A DNA stretch of 64,000 nt from Nyssa sinensis (GCA_008638375.1 CM018048.1:56142347-56206346); one strand, 5' to 3'; counted from the first letter of the stretch, positions 1 through 13,023 are shown. The notes: generated by a model not told the origin, from the sequence alone. Numbers and translations are program-made.

Positions 1-1920
1 TCTATCTTCATGTTGAAACTCTTGATAGCCCAATAAGCTTTGTGTTCTAACTCAACTGGAAGGTGGCATGGTTTCCCAAACACTAACTGATAAGGTGACA
101 TACCAATGGGCATCTTATATGTAGTCCTATACGCCCACAAGGCATCATCCAAGAGCAAACTCCAATCTTTTCTTCTTGGATTGGCCGTCTTTTCAATGAT
201 GGACTTGATCTCTCGATTTGACACTTTCACTTGTCCACTAGTTTGCGGATGATAAGCAGTTGACACCTTGTGGGTCACTATGGTACTTTTTCAGCTAAAG
301 TCACCACAGTTCGATTGCAAAAGTGAGTGCCTTGATCACTTATTAGAGCTCTTGGAATTCCAAATCTGGAGAATATGTTAGACTTGATAAAATCTGTAAC
401 AACTTTAGAATCACCAGTCCTGGTAGCTTTAGCTTCCACCCATTTCGAGACATAATCAACAACAAACAAAATATAAACATAACCGAAAGATATAGGGAAC
501 GACCTTATGAAATCAATGCCCCAAACATCAAAATTTTCACAAAATAACATGGGAGTTTGTGGCATCTCATTCCTTTAGGATATATTACCTGTCTTTTGAC
601 AATTCTCGCATGACTTACAAAAAGAATATGAATATCAGAATAAAGACGGCCAATAGAAACCACATTCTAGCACTTTTCTCGTCTTCCTTTTAGATCCAAA
701 GTGACCTCCACAAGCATAAGAATGACAAAAGGTGAGAATAGAAATAATTTCATTTTCAGGAATGCAACTTCTTATCACTTGATCTGCATAATTCTTCCAT
801 AAGTATGGGTCATCCCATACATAGTATTTGGCATCACTCTTGATCTTATCTCTTTGAGCCTTAGACAAACTAGGAGGTAACATATTAGTAACCAAATAAT
901 TTACAATATTTGCATACCAAGGTAATGTCACACTCGTGGAGAACAATTGCTCGTCAGGGAACGTTTCCTGCAGACGAAGTTCATCCTCCACATGAACTAA
1001 ACGACTCAAATGATCTGCGACGCAATTTTTTGTCCCTATTTTATCTTTGATCTCCATATCAAATTCACTCAAGAGAAGTATCCATCTTATTAATCTTGGT
1101 TTTGCCTCTTTCTTCGTCATCAAATAACGAAGAGCTGCATGATCAGAGTAAACAATGACTTTAGTAACGAGCAAATAAGATTGAAATTTTTCTAAAGCAA
1201 AAACAACAGCTAAAAGTCCTTTTTCAGTAGTAGTATAATTTCTCTAGGCATCATTCAAAATCCTTGAAGCATAATAAATGGCATGAGACACTTTTCTAAT
1301 TCTTTGACCCAAAACAGCGGCTTCTGCATAATCACTTGCGTCGCACATTATCTCGAAAGGAATGTTCCAGTCAGGGGGCTGGATAACTGGGGTAGAAGTC
1401 AACAGTTCCTTCATCTTATCAAATGCCTTTGTACATGCCTCATTGAACTCAAAATCCACATCCTTTTGTAGCAACTTGCATAGGGGATAATGCTATTTTG
1501 GAGAAGTCCTTGATGAATCTTCGGTAAAAACCTGCATGTCCAAGAAGAACTAACTTTCCGCACACTAGTGGGATAAGGTAAAGATTGAATAATATCAATT
1601 TTGGCTTTATCTACCTCAATTTCCCTAGATGAAATAACATGACCCAAAACTATACCTTGTTCAACCATAAAATGACATTTTTCAGAATTTAAGACAAGGT
1701 TAGTTCTATGCATCTTTGAAGAACAAGTGTAAGGTTATGCAAACAATTATCAAATGAGTCTCCATAAACTGTGAAACCATCCATAAAGAATTCTATGATA
1801 TGCTCAATATAATATGAAAATATGCTAACCATACACCTTTGGAAAGTGGCTGGGGCGTTGTAAAGGCCAAAGGGCATCCGATGAAAAACTTTTTTCTTTT
1901 CTTTTCTTATTTTTAAATTA
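1..1920 (-). mobile_element. Ty3/gypsy pol remnant, Athila-like (RT, RNase H, integrase)
   Basis: Degenerate retrotransposon pol on the minus strand, broken into several frames. Reading from 1920 downward, the reverse transcriptase resumes at MPFGLYNAPATFQRCM (about 1880-1830). The usual FMDD-type catalytic box reads FMDG (about 1790), so one active-site Asp is lost. An RNase H connection follows with IMCDASDYAEAAVLGQ (about 1350-1300), then the integrase zinc-binding part (about 760-640), the integrase core (DVWGIDF, ALISDQGTHFC; 565-278) and the C-terminal part with [15 protein letters not shown] (about 80-20). The last motif is typical of Athila-type elements. The RT N-terminus, protease and gag are missing; the sequence changes abruptly at 1920 into an LTR-like block. 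The integrase runs off the window edge. Coding is broken by stops and frameshifts throughout. Confidence 0.88.
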
Positions 1921-2334
1921 TGCACATCCGTCCGATACTGCCGCTCTATACATAGTATACATGGTTACACATTCAGAGTATAACTAAAACTTAAGGACTT
2001 ATAACATTAATACAATACATGTTCAGTTGTTCTGAGGGCTTAATACATATTCTTCCAACATCTACAAATACAAAACGTATTACTAGAGTTCATAAGTTTC
2101 CAAAAGAAACTGCTTAAACATATTGTCCCAAAATGGCAGACTTTATTATCATCGTCCTCAAAATCAATACTGCCATAAATCACCTGAAAGGGGGGATCCG
2201 AACAAAGTGCGGGTAAGCTAATCTAAGCTTGTGAGCAATTCCAGTATTCATCATGAGGTTTTCAATTAGCAGTGGTTTTTAGTACATAAGAGTTTGTAAA
2301 ACATTCACTGCCAATTGCTCGTATACTTGAACAT

Positions 2335-2610
2335 AGAATATATACATTTCTTAAAATAGATAGCTTTGAAACATTTAAAGTATTCAAGCTAAACTCGTAC
2401 TTCGTCAAATAGAGTATACAACTTGAAACATATGCATTTCATAAAACAAATAGCTTTGAAACATTTAAAGTATTCAAGCTAAATTCGTACTTCGTCAAAT
2501 AGAGTATATAACTCGAAACATATGCATTTCATAAAACAGATAGCTTTGAAACATTTAAAGTATTCAAGCTAAACTCGTACTTCGTCAGATAAAGTATATA
2601 AACTTTAAAA
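2335..2610. repeat. Tandem repeat, 90-bp period, three copies
   Basis: The anchor TAGCTTTGAAACATTTAAAG recurs at 2361, 2451 and 2541, an exact 90-bp spacing. Copies differ by a few substitutions (for example AAACTCGTAC versus AAATTCGTAC). The array lies inside the 4 kb LTR-like block. Confidence 0.9.
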
Positions 2611-3659
2611 CACATAAATGTGTACTGCGAAAATGTGGGTAAAACCTGCTTCCATTTCAATACATTTTCTTATCACTTTTCATTAATGGAATCCGTTTCG
2701 AACCAGATTCCCACTTTACGTTTCGTGAAGATATCTTATGCCTGGGGGATTAGATCCTGTTACCTGGCAGTTGACAGTCAATTGAGTTCCGTACAACTCA
2801 ATATCCCATCAGATTTTAGATTAATTTAATTCCGAAGAAACGCATAAAATCCGTGGTGCTTATGCACAACTTTTCTTACATTCAAATACATTTGATTTTT
2901 TCAAATAGGTACTTCTCATGAACATTTAAAACATCATGTAAATAATTTCATAACAAATCTTTTAACACATTTGATATAACAAATTCAGAACACTTTACAT
3001 AATTTGGCATTTAAAACTTTAGACATGCTGAAATATGTTTTAAGAAAACTGTGATAAAAACCATTCAATAAGCATGTCATAATAGAGTTTTTAAAGATAG
3101 AGCAATTAAAATCGAATCATGTAAATACTGAATTTGGATTTTCAAACACTTCGTATCTTTACATTTAAAACCTTTTCAAATCCATGGAGTTAAATCTCCA
3201 CTTCAAATACAGGGTTACTCACCTTGGTCCTTTAGGGTTAGTGCTAAAAATGCACCCACTTTTCTTGTAGTTCCTAAGAACAATTCATAAACATCTCATC
3301 ACTTCACATTCATTGTAATATCATCTCGATATTCCTTAACTTATGCTTAAATCGTATTAGATCCTTAAAACGATTTCATAATTTTCATATGTACTTAACT
3401 TAACTCGTACTCTTAACCTATGACACAATTTAATGTGTTAGAAATTAAATTTATTTCAATTTATACTCTTATGGTAGCTCCATAAATTTTAATTTAAATT
3501 TAACTACTTCACATATTTTCGTGCCGTGTCTTTTCGTAATTCATCTCCTCGTATACGCCTTAGATTAGTACTTTGGGATTACTTTAATTTATAGTCATCT
3601 GACAGATGCTATTCATCACATTTTATGTCTTTTTATTTTAGACATTTCTTTTGGTTGAA

Positions 3660-4160
3660 TAGACTCCACCATTGAGTCCGGAGCGTCGAAGGAAGTCGGT
3701 TTAGGCTTTTCTAACATTTAATTCGGACTGTTATATGTAAAAGGGTAAAATGGTCATTTATCGTTTTACGTGTCATATTTTTTCTGTACTTTGTTTCGTA
3801 ATTTGGACTCCATTATTGAGTCCTGGGATGTCAAAGAAAGTTAATTTAGACCTTCCCTAGTTTTAATTTGGCTTTTGAGGTACTAGGGGTAATTTGGTCA
3901 TTTTACCCCCTTACGTGTCTTTATTTTTCGGGACCTCAGTCTAGTGTCGTGGACCTCACCATTGGACTTAGAAGGTCCGAGATAGTAAGAATACACTAAT
4001 AACTTGTTAATTTCGGACAAGGGGTATTTTGGTCATTTACCCCTTCACGTGTCTTTAATTTTTTGGCCTCCTCTCGTAAAACGGACCCTACCATTGACTT
4101 CAGAATATCCCAAATAGTTGGAATACACTATTCGTATGTTTAATTTGGACTTCATTTGCT
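3660..4160. repeat. Degenerate tandem repeats of about 130-147 bp, four copies
   Basis: Each unit opens with a GGACTCCACCATTGAGTC-like motif (near 3661, 3805, 3951 and 4083). Each has a central segment resembling GGTAATTTGGTCATTT followed by ACGTGTC. The units are strongly diverged. They lie inside the LTR-like block and suggest old internal amplification of a regulatory segment. Confidence 0.7.
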
Positions 4161-5973
4161 TCATATATGACCTAGGGGCAAAATAATAATTTTGCTTTAT
4201 TTATTAAATAATTATTTCATTATTTCATTCATTTTTCTAGGGGTTTAATTGCATAGAATTTCCCTCAGTTGGGCCACAGTACAATTTTCCTAAAGTTTAG
4301 GGGTCAATCCGTAAATAAGGAAAGTTTGGATTTATTTAGTTTAAATAAAATTAGAAAACCAGTTGGTTTAGTCCAATTTGAATTGAACCGGTCCAGGTCC
4401 GTTTGTAAACCAACCGGTTCAGTTGGTTTACACATAATGCTGACGTCAGGATGACGTGTGCCCTAATGTTTTAAAGAAAACAAAACGCTGCCGTTTCATT
4501 TATTCGGTGGCAAGCCCAGAGGTCACCACATGTCCGAGTCGACTCAGCTTGTTTTTAAACCAAGTTGACTCACTGTCTTCTTCCCCACTTCGACCCCCAT
4601 GTTGCCCTAATCTCCGATTTCCATTTTCTTTGATTTCATGCAGTTTGGATCAATGGATCCTTACTGTTTTCGTTCCATTTTGTTCTTGAAATACCCAGAA
4701 TCCATTTGGCATTCGTTTTTGGAGTTCAAAGTGAACTCTTTGCTTCGGTTTAAGAGGTGATAATCCAACCTGTAAACTGTCGGTTCATGCTCATTTCTTG
4801 TTCATTTTTCATAAGGTTGGTCTTGTTTTGATCCTCTCTTCATGGGGATTCAATTTTCATTCTTTTATTTGGGTTTTGATGCGAGTTTAAGGATCGAGTT
4901 TATCAACCCGTACCCTGTAACTCACCATATAGGGTTCGTTTCTTTTGATTTTTGATCGCGTAAAAGTATTTTCATGATGCTTGTGAGACCTACTTGAAGC
5001 CTTGATACACCAAAAATGGTTTAGAAGAAGTCGGTTCAGACCTGCTATGAGCAAGGTCTTCAATGGCCGAAGCTTCTGGGTCTACACTGTTTTAGGTGTT
5101 TTCAAGACTACTTTTCATGTTTATTATTGTTTAGAACATGTTCTAAGCATTATATATACATAAACAAGTTAAAAACAACCTATCTTCATGCTTAAATTCT
5201 AGAGAGAGAAAAATATAAAAGTTTGGATTTTACGTATTTACAGTGATTTCTCTCTCTCCCTTCTACTTCTGATCCTTCTTCTCTTCTCCTTAAGCTTCTT
5301 GGTTCATTTCTTTTCTTTCAAATGAGCATGCAATGCATGCTTTGGTTTTTAAACCATTTCCACCTGACTCTTCTCTCTCTTCTCTTTCTCTCTCTACATG
5401 ACCTCACTTCTTTGCATTCAGCCTCCAACTTTCACTTCTCATCAAGACCTTCCCATCCCAATTAATTTTCCTTTTCAATTTCTCTGCCTTTGCATTTAAG
5501 TTTTGCAAGATATTTTGTATATATATATGTATATTACATATATCACATACACCAACACATGAAGACACACCAGCCGACACACACACACACTGCACTGTTC
5601 ACACACACAATGAGATATTTTTACATTTTAATTATATTATATATATTTATTTAGGTATATATTTATATACACACACACTACTGTTCACTTTATACATTTA
5701 TATATATATATATATATCCATAAATTCATTTCATTTATATACATACATGCATACATACTTGATCATATGTTCATATACACAATAGACCTCTCATGTAGTC
5801 TAATGTGTGTTTAAATTATTAAATTATAATTAAAACTAATGATTTCATATAATTAATTAATTAATTAATTATTTAATTAATTATTCTCTTTGAGTGTAAA
5901 TATTTTTACACTAATTTTCTTTGATCTCGTAATACGTATCATATGACCCAGTATCTCGGGTCGGGATATTACA

Positions 5974-8900
5974 CAAATCACCTACACAATTTGCATCTAC
6001 AAAATCCACAGCTGAAGCACATCCCTGTTGTCTCACAAACATAATTCCATAGTCAGTTGTACCTCTCAAGTATCTGAATACCTATTTGACCACCTTCCAA
6101 TGTTCTTTTCCTGGATTTTTCATATATTTGTTGACTGTGCTAGCTGCATATGCCAAATTAGGCCTAGTACAAACCATTGCATACATCCTACTACGCTAGC
6201 ATATGTGACCTTTAACATGTCTTTGATTTTTTTCTTTGTGTTTAGGCATTGGTTAGCAGATAATCTAAAGTGATTTGCCAATGATGTATTTACTGGTTTA
6301 GAATTCTTTATACTAAACTGTTCTAGCTCCTTTTTGGCATATTTTTTTTGAGAAATCCATAGTTTCGCTGCCTCGCTGTCCCTACGAATCTTCATTCCAA
6401 GAATATTTTTAGCAGCACCCAAGTCTTTCATATCAAACTCCTTGTGTAATAAGGATTTCAACTTGCTAACCTCACACATACTCTTAGCAGCAATAAGTAT
6501 ATCATCCACATAAAGTAATAGAAAAATATGATAACCATCTTTAAAAGCCTTAACATAAACACAGTAGTCATACTCACAATGTGTATAGCCAATTTGAATC
6601 ATATAGGAGTCAAACATTTTGTACAATTGTCGTGGAGGTTGTTTTAGCCCATAAAATGACTTATTCAATCTGTAGACAAAAATGGTCTGCCTCGGGTTGC
6701 TTGAACCTTTCTTGTTGTTCCATGTAAATCTATTTCTCCAAATCACCATAAAGGAAAACTATTTTTATATCCAACTGCTCCAATTCTAGACCAAGATGAG
6801 TTACCAAAGCTAACACTACTCGATTTGATAGAGGTATGCCTGACAACTAGAGAAAAAACTTAATCATAGTCAATCCCTTTCTTCTGCGAGCATCCCTTTG
6901 CTACCAAGCGAACCTTGAACCTTACTTCTTCATTTTCATATGTACCTTATTTCTTTCTAAACACACACTTGCAACTTATTGGTTTTTTTCCCTTAGGAAG
7001 TTCAACCAACTCCCAAATTATGTTATTGTGCAATAATTCCATTTCCTCCACCATAGCCTCCATCCATCTACTCTTATTAGAACTACTAATAGCTTCCTGA
7101 AATATAAAAGGATCCCCGCTACTAATAACCAAAGCATAAGAGACAAGATTTTCAAAACCATATCTGACCGGTGGCTTAATCTTGCATTTAGGCCTATTTG
7201 AAACTGTAATCTGATGTTCTTGGTCACTAGAATTGAATTTCATTTCTGACTGGATATTTGATTCTTTTAGCTTCACATGTACCACTTATTTCTTGCTGCC
7301 ATTCTTTTCAGATTCTTTATTTTTTTCTTCCTTAAAAGCCTTCAACATAGAATTTTCATCAAACACCACATCTCTACTAATTACCACCTTCTGAGTCTCT
7401 GGATCCCAAAGCTCTTACCCTTTTACCCCTTTCTCATACCGGAAAAAAATGCATTTTTTTTTTATTTTTTTTATTTTGGGTCAAGCTTTGACATTTCTTC
7501 GTTGGATATATGAACATAAACATGACATCTGAATGCCCTCATCATGGAGTAATTTACCTCTTTCCTTGTCAATACTTCCTCTGTGACTTTTCCACTAAGT
7601 GAAAGTCTAGGTGATCTATTGATGACATAACAAGCCATATTTACTATCTCAGCCCAGAAGAACTTAGGAAGCCCAGTATTTAATCTCATGCACTTTGCTC
7701 TTTCAGCAATTGTTCTATTTAACCTCTCAGCCACACCATTCTGTTGAGGTGTCTTTCGCACTATGAAATGTCTCTTGATGTCGTGTTCTTCACAGAACCT
7801 CAAGAACCCAGTATCATTGTATTATGTATCATTATCTATTCTAAGGCATTTGATCTTAATTTCTCCCAGTTTGGTTTTCCACTTCAGCCTTCCATATTCT
7901 AAACTTTGAAAAAGTCTCAAACTTGTCCTTCTTGAAATAAACCCAAGATTTTCTAGAGAAGTCTCAATAAAGCTCACAAAATATAGAGATCCCCCTCTTG
8001 AAGCTACTCTTACAGACCCCCAAATATCTAAATTAACATAATCTAGAATACCTTCTATCTTATGAGTGGCAGTCTTGAATTTCACCCTACATTGTTTTCC
8101 TATAACACAATATTTGCAGAAGTCTAGTTTACAAGACTTGGCCCCTTTTAGCAGATTTTTCCTGTGTAGTTCCATCATACCGTTCTCACTGATATGCCCT
8201 AACCATAAATTCCATAAGAGTGTATCATCGTCCTCAACTTCAAATGATGTAGTTGTTATAACTTCCACCTACAATTGTGTTACTCAACAATTTATAAATA
8301 TTACCAACAAATTTATGACCTTTCATGAATACCATAACACCCTTACTTACACTCATTACTCCACCCTCAGACTTATAGTTATAATCATTTGAGTCTAGGG
8401 TTCCCAATGAAATTAGGTTTTTCTTTAAATCTGGTACATGCATGCCTGACATCTCCTAATGTTCTTACCACACCATCAAACATTTTAATCTTGATTGTTC
8501 TTATTCCAATGACTTCACAAGATGCCTCATTACCTATAAGAACATAACCAGATTTTACTAACTTATAGGTGTCAAACAAGTCCCTATCAGGAGACATATG
8601 ATAGGAGCGTACAGAGTCTAGAATCCATGAATCTGTCAAAACTTGATAAGACTGGGAGTATATCGCCATCCCCACCATCTAAATCTACTTCTGTTATATT
8701 GGTAGAATTTGAGGGTCCTTCATTCTGCTTTCCCTTCTTCCTTTCTTGTTCTTTTCCTTTCTTCCTCTATGGATAGTCTCGCTTCATATGCCCAATTTCT
8801 TGGCATTTGTAGCATTAAACATTCTTATTTTTTGACTTTGATCGACTATTTCTGTTATTTGACCCATTCCTTTCCATTCTCATTCTATAATCATGATTAC

Positions 8901-9385
8901 CCTTAGTTATAAGCCATTGATCAGAAAACTCAGTTGTATTCAGCTTTCTTTGATTGTATGCCAACAGGGCTGCCATAACTTCCACTGTTTCCAGAGTTTC
9001 CTTCCCCCAAAGGAGAGTTGTAACCAGATGTTTATAGGAAGCCGGAAGTGAGGTTAGGAGCATCAATGCCTTGTTTTCATCATCGAACTTCACATCAATT
9101 TTAAACAGATCACTGATAATCTGGTTGAATGTATTGATGTGTTAAGTCAAATCTGCTGCCGTCAATCATCTTAAGCCTGTATAGTTTATGCTTCAGATAA
9201 AGTTTATTTATAAGCGACTTGGACATGTATCGGCTCTCTAATTTTGTCCAAATTCTCGCAATGAGACTCTTCATTGATGACATGGTACATAACATCATCT
9301 GTCAGACAAAGCCGAATGGTACTTACTGCTCTCATCTCGAGTTCTTCCCATTCGTCATCTATCATCTTCTCTCTGCACATAATAC
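5974..9385 (-). mobile_element. Ty1/copia remnant, Tork-like (gag to RNase H), both ends truncated
   Basis: Minus-strand copia polyprotein in several broken frames. Gag runs from about 9385 to 8815 (MIDDEWEELEM, then TKLESRYMSKSLINKLY, then a region before the zinc knuckle). Protease follows at 8678-8385: the usual DSG reads WILDSVRSYHMSP, so the catalytic triad Gly is replaced by Val. The GAG-pre-integrase motif LWNLWLGHISENGM lies near 8220. The integrase core ends with KTPQQNGVAERLNRT (about 7760-7720). RT has WRWMEAM-like and FYGLKQPPRQLYK motifs and the catalytic box YVDDILIA (near 6510). RNase H begins near 6090 and is cut at 5973 by the LTR-like block. No LTR, PBS or PPT remains. Domain spelling and order fit the Tork lineage. 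Confidence 0.9.
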
Positions 9386-9620
9386 TTTATATACCTAGTT
9401 TACTTATTACAATATTATAAGTCATATCACTAACAATTCCTCACATTTGAAGTTGTAGTTGCAAATCCATTTGATCCACAAGGAGTCTCTTCTACAACAA
9501 ATGACCCAAAAATGCTTAGGCGTTTGGTTTTTATTCCATTCTTGCACCTTTTGAAGCCTAAACCACCTTAAGCTTTGGAAATACACAACGCATTTCAAGT
9601 CACTTCGGCAGAACAACTTC
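9386..9620 (-). mobile_element. LINE (L1-type) fragment
   Basis: The minus frame at 9616-9422 reads LQKVQEWNKNQTPKHFWVIC followed by DSLWIKWI. This matches the segment between reverse transcriptase and the C-terminal zinc finger of plant L1 elements, where a W-I/V-KW-I motif is common. Only this short stretch survives. Confidence 0.6.
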
Positions 9621-10178
9621 TATCTAATTTCTAGACCATAGGAATTTTTTTGTTTTTGTTTTATAGACTGTATCCCTTTTTTGGGAAGAATAAAGTGGAT
9701 GCACTAGAAAAAGCTACATATTGTAAAGATAAAAAATGATAAGTTGTATTCTACCAGAGAGAGATTTGTTCGCCTAAGAGGAAATTTCATGAGTGGTTTT
9801 TTCAACTAAAAGTCTATAGTCATGTTTTGAAAGCTTTGAAGAAATATGAGAGACCCCTAGGTTGTTAATATGGATCTTCCCCTATTGATAGCCAAGGATG
9901 ATAGGCAAATAAAAATCGTTTTCCACACTAACCTTATATATGGTGCTAGTCTATTCTAAACACTCGTAACAAATATATAGCCAAATACTTTATTTCATAG
10001 TCAATGTTATTTATTATATTAAAGTTTATGTACTTTCACTGCTCTCTCTCTCTCTCTCTCTCTTATTGTGGTATTTTTAATGCAGTCATCTGTGCTGAGA
10101 GATCCTTTGCAAATTGATGCACTCCATTATTATGAATATTATATGTTAAAATTACATCCTGTTAAATATGTGTGTGAG

Positions 10179-10245
<67 letters not shown>

Positions 10246-10400
10246 ACATTACTAAATTATTTGAAAATCTTGCTAAACAAAGACTACATACATAAACCAC
10301 ACATGTGCTTTATTAGGATTAGAGGCAGAAGATGACATCTGCTTATTTTTAAGAGAACATATCATTCATAGGATTTAATTATCAGCATAGAAGTGACCAT
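9621..10400. repeat. Intergenic, with CT and TG/GA microsatellites
   Basis: No gene is recognised. A (CT)n run lies at about 10041-10064. A compound (TG)n(AGAG)n run lies at about 10164-10238. The short ORF at 10068-10295 is produced by the microsatellite. Probable 3' flank of the germin-like gene begins near 10400. Confidence 0.75.
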
Positions 10401-10407
10401 AACATTT

Positions 10408-11258
10408 CTAGTTGTTGGTCCAGAACTGTGCTTGAAGATAGTCAATGACCTTCTTGTCCACTTGGAATGCCTTGGTAAGAACATCAGGAGATATGGGTGG
10501 CTTGGACCCAAAGACTGCATTTGCAATGGTGATAACACCCGGATTTTGACTGTTTAGACTAGCAAATGCAACTGCATTGGTCTTTCCCACATTAAGTTGG
10601 AAGTGAATGAGACCAATTGGGAAAACAAAAACATCTCCGGGATGCAAGACTTTAGTGAAGAGGGTATTGTTTGGATTGGAGGTGACAAAGCCAACATAGA
10701 GGACACCCTCCAAGACAGTAAGGATCTCAGTAGCACGAGGGTGTGTGTGGGGTGGATTAAGGCCATTAGGTCCAAAGTCAATACGAGCTAAGGAGATACC
10801 AAGAGTGTTGACCCCAGGTATTTGATCAACATTTAATAGAGTGACATTTGATCCAAGTTTATTTGCTGTATTTCTAGGAATGTTAAGCCCTTGAAAGAAG
10901 AAATCATTGGCTGTTGCAAGCTTTGGGTCCTTGCAAAACTTCCCGTTCACAAACACTGCACGCAAACAAAAAATAAAAATACAAGTGTTATACAAAGAAT
11001 AAGTAAATTACGTAATGTCATGGCAATGGAAAATATGAAATTGAAAACCCATGGAGAATTGGAGATGAAACATATCAACAAAAAGTAAGGTTAATGTTAT
11101 GAATTGGAGATTACAGAGTATATACCAGCAGACTTGATGTCTCCAAGAGCAACACAGAAGTCTTGGAGTGGGCTGGGGTCAAAAGCATAGGCAATTAGTG
11201 AGAGAGTCGAAGAAAAGATGACTATGGTTGCAAAGTTATGAATGCCCATCTTCACCAT
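10408..11258 (-). CDS. Germin-like protein, two exons, apparently intact
   Basis: Exon 1 is 11258-11126 and exon 2 is 10955-10408, with a 170-nt GT-AG intron in phase 1; the predicted protein is 226 aa, normal for the family. Residues 1-25 form a secretion signal (hydrophobic, ending AYA), so the product should be apoplastic. Cys35 and Cys52 sit where germins form their conserved disulfide. The cupin metal site is complete: His114, His116 and Glu121 in box 1 ([11 protein letters not shown]) and His162 in box 2 ([15 protein letters not shown]). Asn81 and Asn140 lie in N-glycosylation sequons. Family members are hexameric Mn-binding glycoproteins, some with superoxide dismutase activity; spelling fits the subfamily 1 type, but activity cannot be read here. 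An in-frame ATG three codons downstream (11249) could also start translation. No disruption is seen. It is the clearest functional gene in the window. Confidence 0.95.
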
Positions 11259-11319
11259 GGTAAAGAAGTCAGAAGCAAATCTGTTAATGTATGATTGCTT
11301 GGGGGGAGAGGAGGTGACA

Positions 11320-11355
11320 CATCTTGCATGGCAAGGATGCCTACTTATAGGTGGA
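11320..11355 (-). promoter_or_regulatory. Probable TATA box of the germin-like gene
   Basis: On the minus strand CCTATAAGTAGG (about 11352-11341) lies roughly 85-95 bp upstream of the ATG at 11258, a normal plant TATA-to-start distance. A CATGCAAG motif (RY-like) follows near 11329-11322. Both are sequence matches only. Confidence 0.6.
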
Positions 11356-11399
11356 GTGGAGAGTCCTTGAATTAGTCGTTATATTTTCCCTGTACAAGC

Positions 11400-11700
11400 A
11401 GATAAGACGCAACCTATATAGTCTTCAATGATGCACTTTGTTTTAATTTTTAAAATATTTCAAAACTTGCTTTAGCCATGCACGCTAATACTTGTCATTG
11501 GTTTACTTTTCAGCTTTTCTCCACTCAAATGAATGGATTTGGTTGTACACAGATTAGTTTTTTTCTTTTTTTCTAAGAGTTAGTTTGAACTAATCAGTCT
11601 TCCTTTTAATGAAGTCAATAGATTTGGTTTAACGTAGGTGGCTAAAATATCATGGCGTGTTGGTTCGAGGCTCTTCAAGGGCAATTATGACTTCGACACT

Positions 11701-11762
<62 letters not shown>

Positions 11763-12460
11763 GCATATTTTTTTATAAGTCATTTATTATAATCATTAAT
11801 TTTTTAAAAAAATTATTTTAATGAGTAAAATTTGGAAAGGGTTTCATTGTTCAAAACATGTTTTATCGAAACTGCTTTTTTTACAAAAGTAAAAAAAACT
11901 AATCTACCTTCTTTATTTTTTCTTTCCAAAATCCTAACACCATCACCATTTACCACCAACCAATCTCACCAACCGCTACCACCATTGTCACCACCACCAT
12001 CCTTTTTCTTCCACATTGCATAAAGAATTCTAGTTAATATACTATACATAAAACTGGACGATATTAAAATAAATAAAAGCAAAATATACATAATTATCAA
12101 ATAAAATTTAAATATAATAAGTTTTCATTAAAAAAGAAACTTAAATTTAAATATAATAGTCTATTACATTAACAATATAATACAAAAAAACTTTAATTAG
12201 GACTACATCGAGTTCTTATGTGTTTTAAATATAGAAGTACTGTTATTTTATTTTTCTAATATAAGGAGTTAAAGAATACAAAAAAAAAAATAAAAAATGA
12301 GGCCCACTTTTCATCATCTTTACACAATGTACAAAGGATACTAATTTTTTTGGTACAACATAAATATTGTTTTGTAGTTTCAAAAATCGCAATATTTATC
12401 AATATTTATAGCATGATTTTATGTACCAAATAAACAAAATGTCAAATTTTACCACTTTGA
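11400..12460. other. AT-rich intergenic with a CA/TA microsatellite
   Basis: No gene recognised. A (CA)n(TA)n run occupies about 11707-11762. The remainder is AT-rich with short homopolymers. The small ORF at 11832-12023 has proline/serine-rich low-complexity composition and no recognisable motif. Confidence 0.7.
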
Positions 12461-12893
12461 GATAAAATTTCCTATTAGCAAGGAAAGGGGTGTGGTCCTC
12501 GTGGGGTGGGTTTGAATCCCTTCCAAATGGAACCTCTACCTTCACTTTAATACCACTTGTAACATTCCAAGTCTAATGTCCCAATAATTTGAAAGAGTTT
12601 ATAACATTATGATTCAATAATTAAGCACAAGTTGTTGGGTTTATTAGACAATTATTGTTGACTAACTTTCAGATAAAATTTCCTATTAGCAAGGAAAGGG
12701 GTTATAACGTGTGGTCCTCGTGGGGTGGAATTGAATCCCTCCCAATTGGAACCTCTACCTTCTGAGAACCAACTCTAATACCACTTGTAACGTTCCAAGT
12801 CTACTGTCCCAATAATTTGAAAGAGTTTACAACATTTTGGTTCAATAATTAAGCACAAGTTGTTGGGTTTATTAAACAATTATTGTTGACTAA
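12461..12893. repeat. Direct tandem duplication, about 210 bp
   Basis: Copy 1 spans about 12461-12665 and copy 2 about 12672-12893. Both begin GATAAAATTTCCTATTAGC and end ATTATTGTTGACTAA, with small indels between them. The unit contains GTGGTCCTCGTGGGGTGG and AACCTCTACCTTC segments but no coding motif that I recognise. Confidence 0.9.
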
Positions 12894-13023
12894 TCCGTGT
12901 TGAAAAAATAGCCATTGAGTTGTAATATTACCAATAAGAGTTTAGTGCTCTCAAGCCTTGTGTTCACTCTTGTTAAAGAAGCATCCTGTTAGATTTAGCT
13001 CAATTGCTCAATTGGTGATCACA

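Larger units (their letters stand above)
1921..5973 (-). mobile_element. Large ORF-less LTR-like block (about 4 kb), possible solo or leading LTR
   Basis: On the minus strand this block starts TGTAATATCCCGACCCG (5973) and ends CGGATGTGCA (1921), so it has TG...CA termini. It lacks recognisable protein motifs over 4 kb. The left neighbour is mid-RT gypsy pol and the right neighbour is mid-RNase H copia pol, so the block bridges two broken elements. I see no matching 5-bp target duplication (AATTA on the left, CAAAT on the right). It holds a 90-bp tandem repeat, a set of degenerate 130-147-bp repeats, a palindromic ACGCTGCCGT-type box near 4485 and TA/CA microsatellites (5520-5760). Its size fits the long LTRs of some Ty3/gypsy lineages, so it may be the 5' LTR of the adjacent gypsy remnant after an internal deletion. 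That link is inference. Confidence 0.6.

Noticed and set aside
10068..10295. 75-aa ORF with RERERE repeats
   Set aside because: Translation of a GA microsatellite; the same applies to 18298-18541.
10554..10781. 75-aa ORF overlapping the germin-like exon 2
   Set aside because: Alternate frame of the clear germin-like coding sequence.
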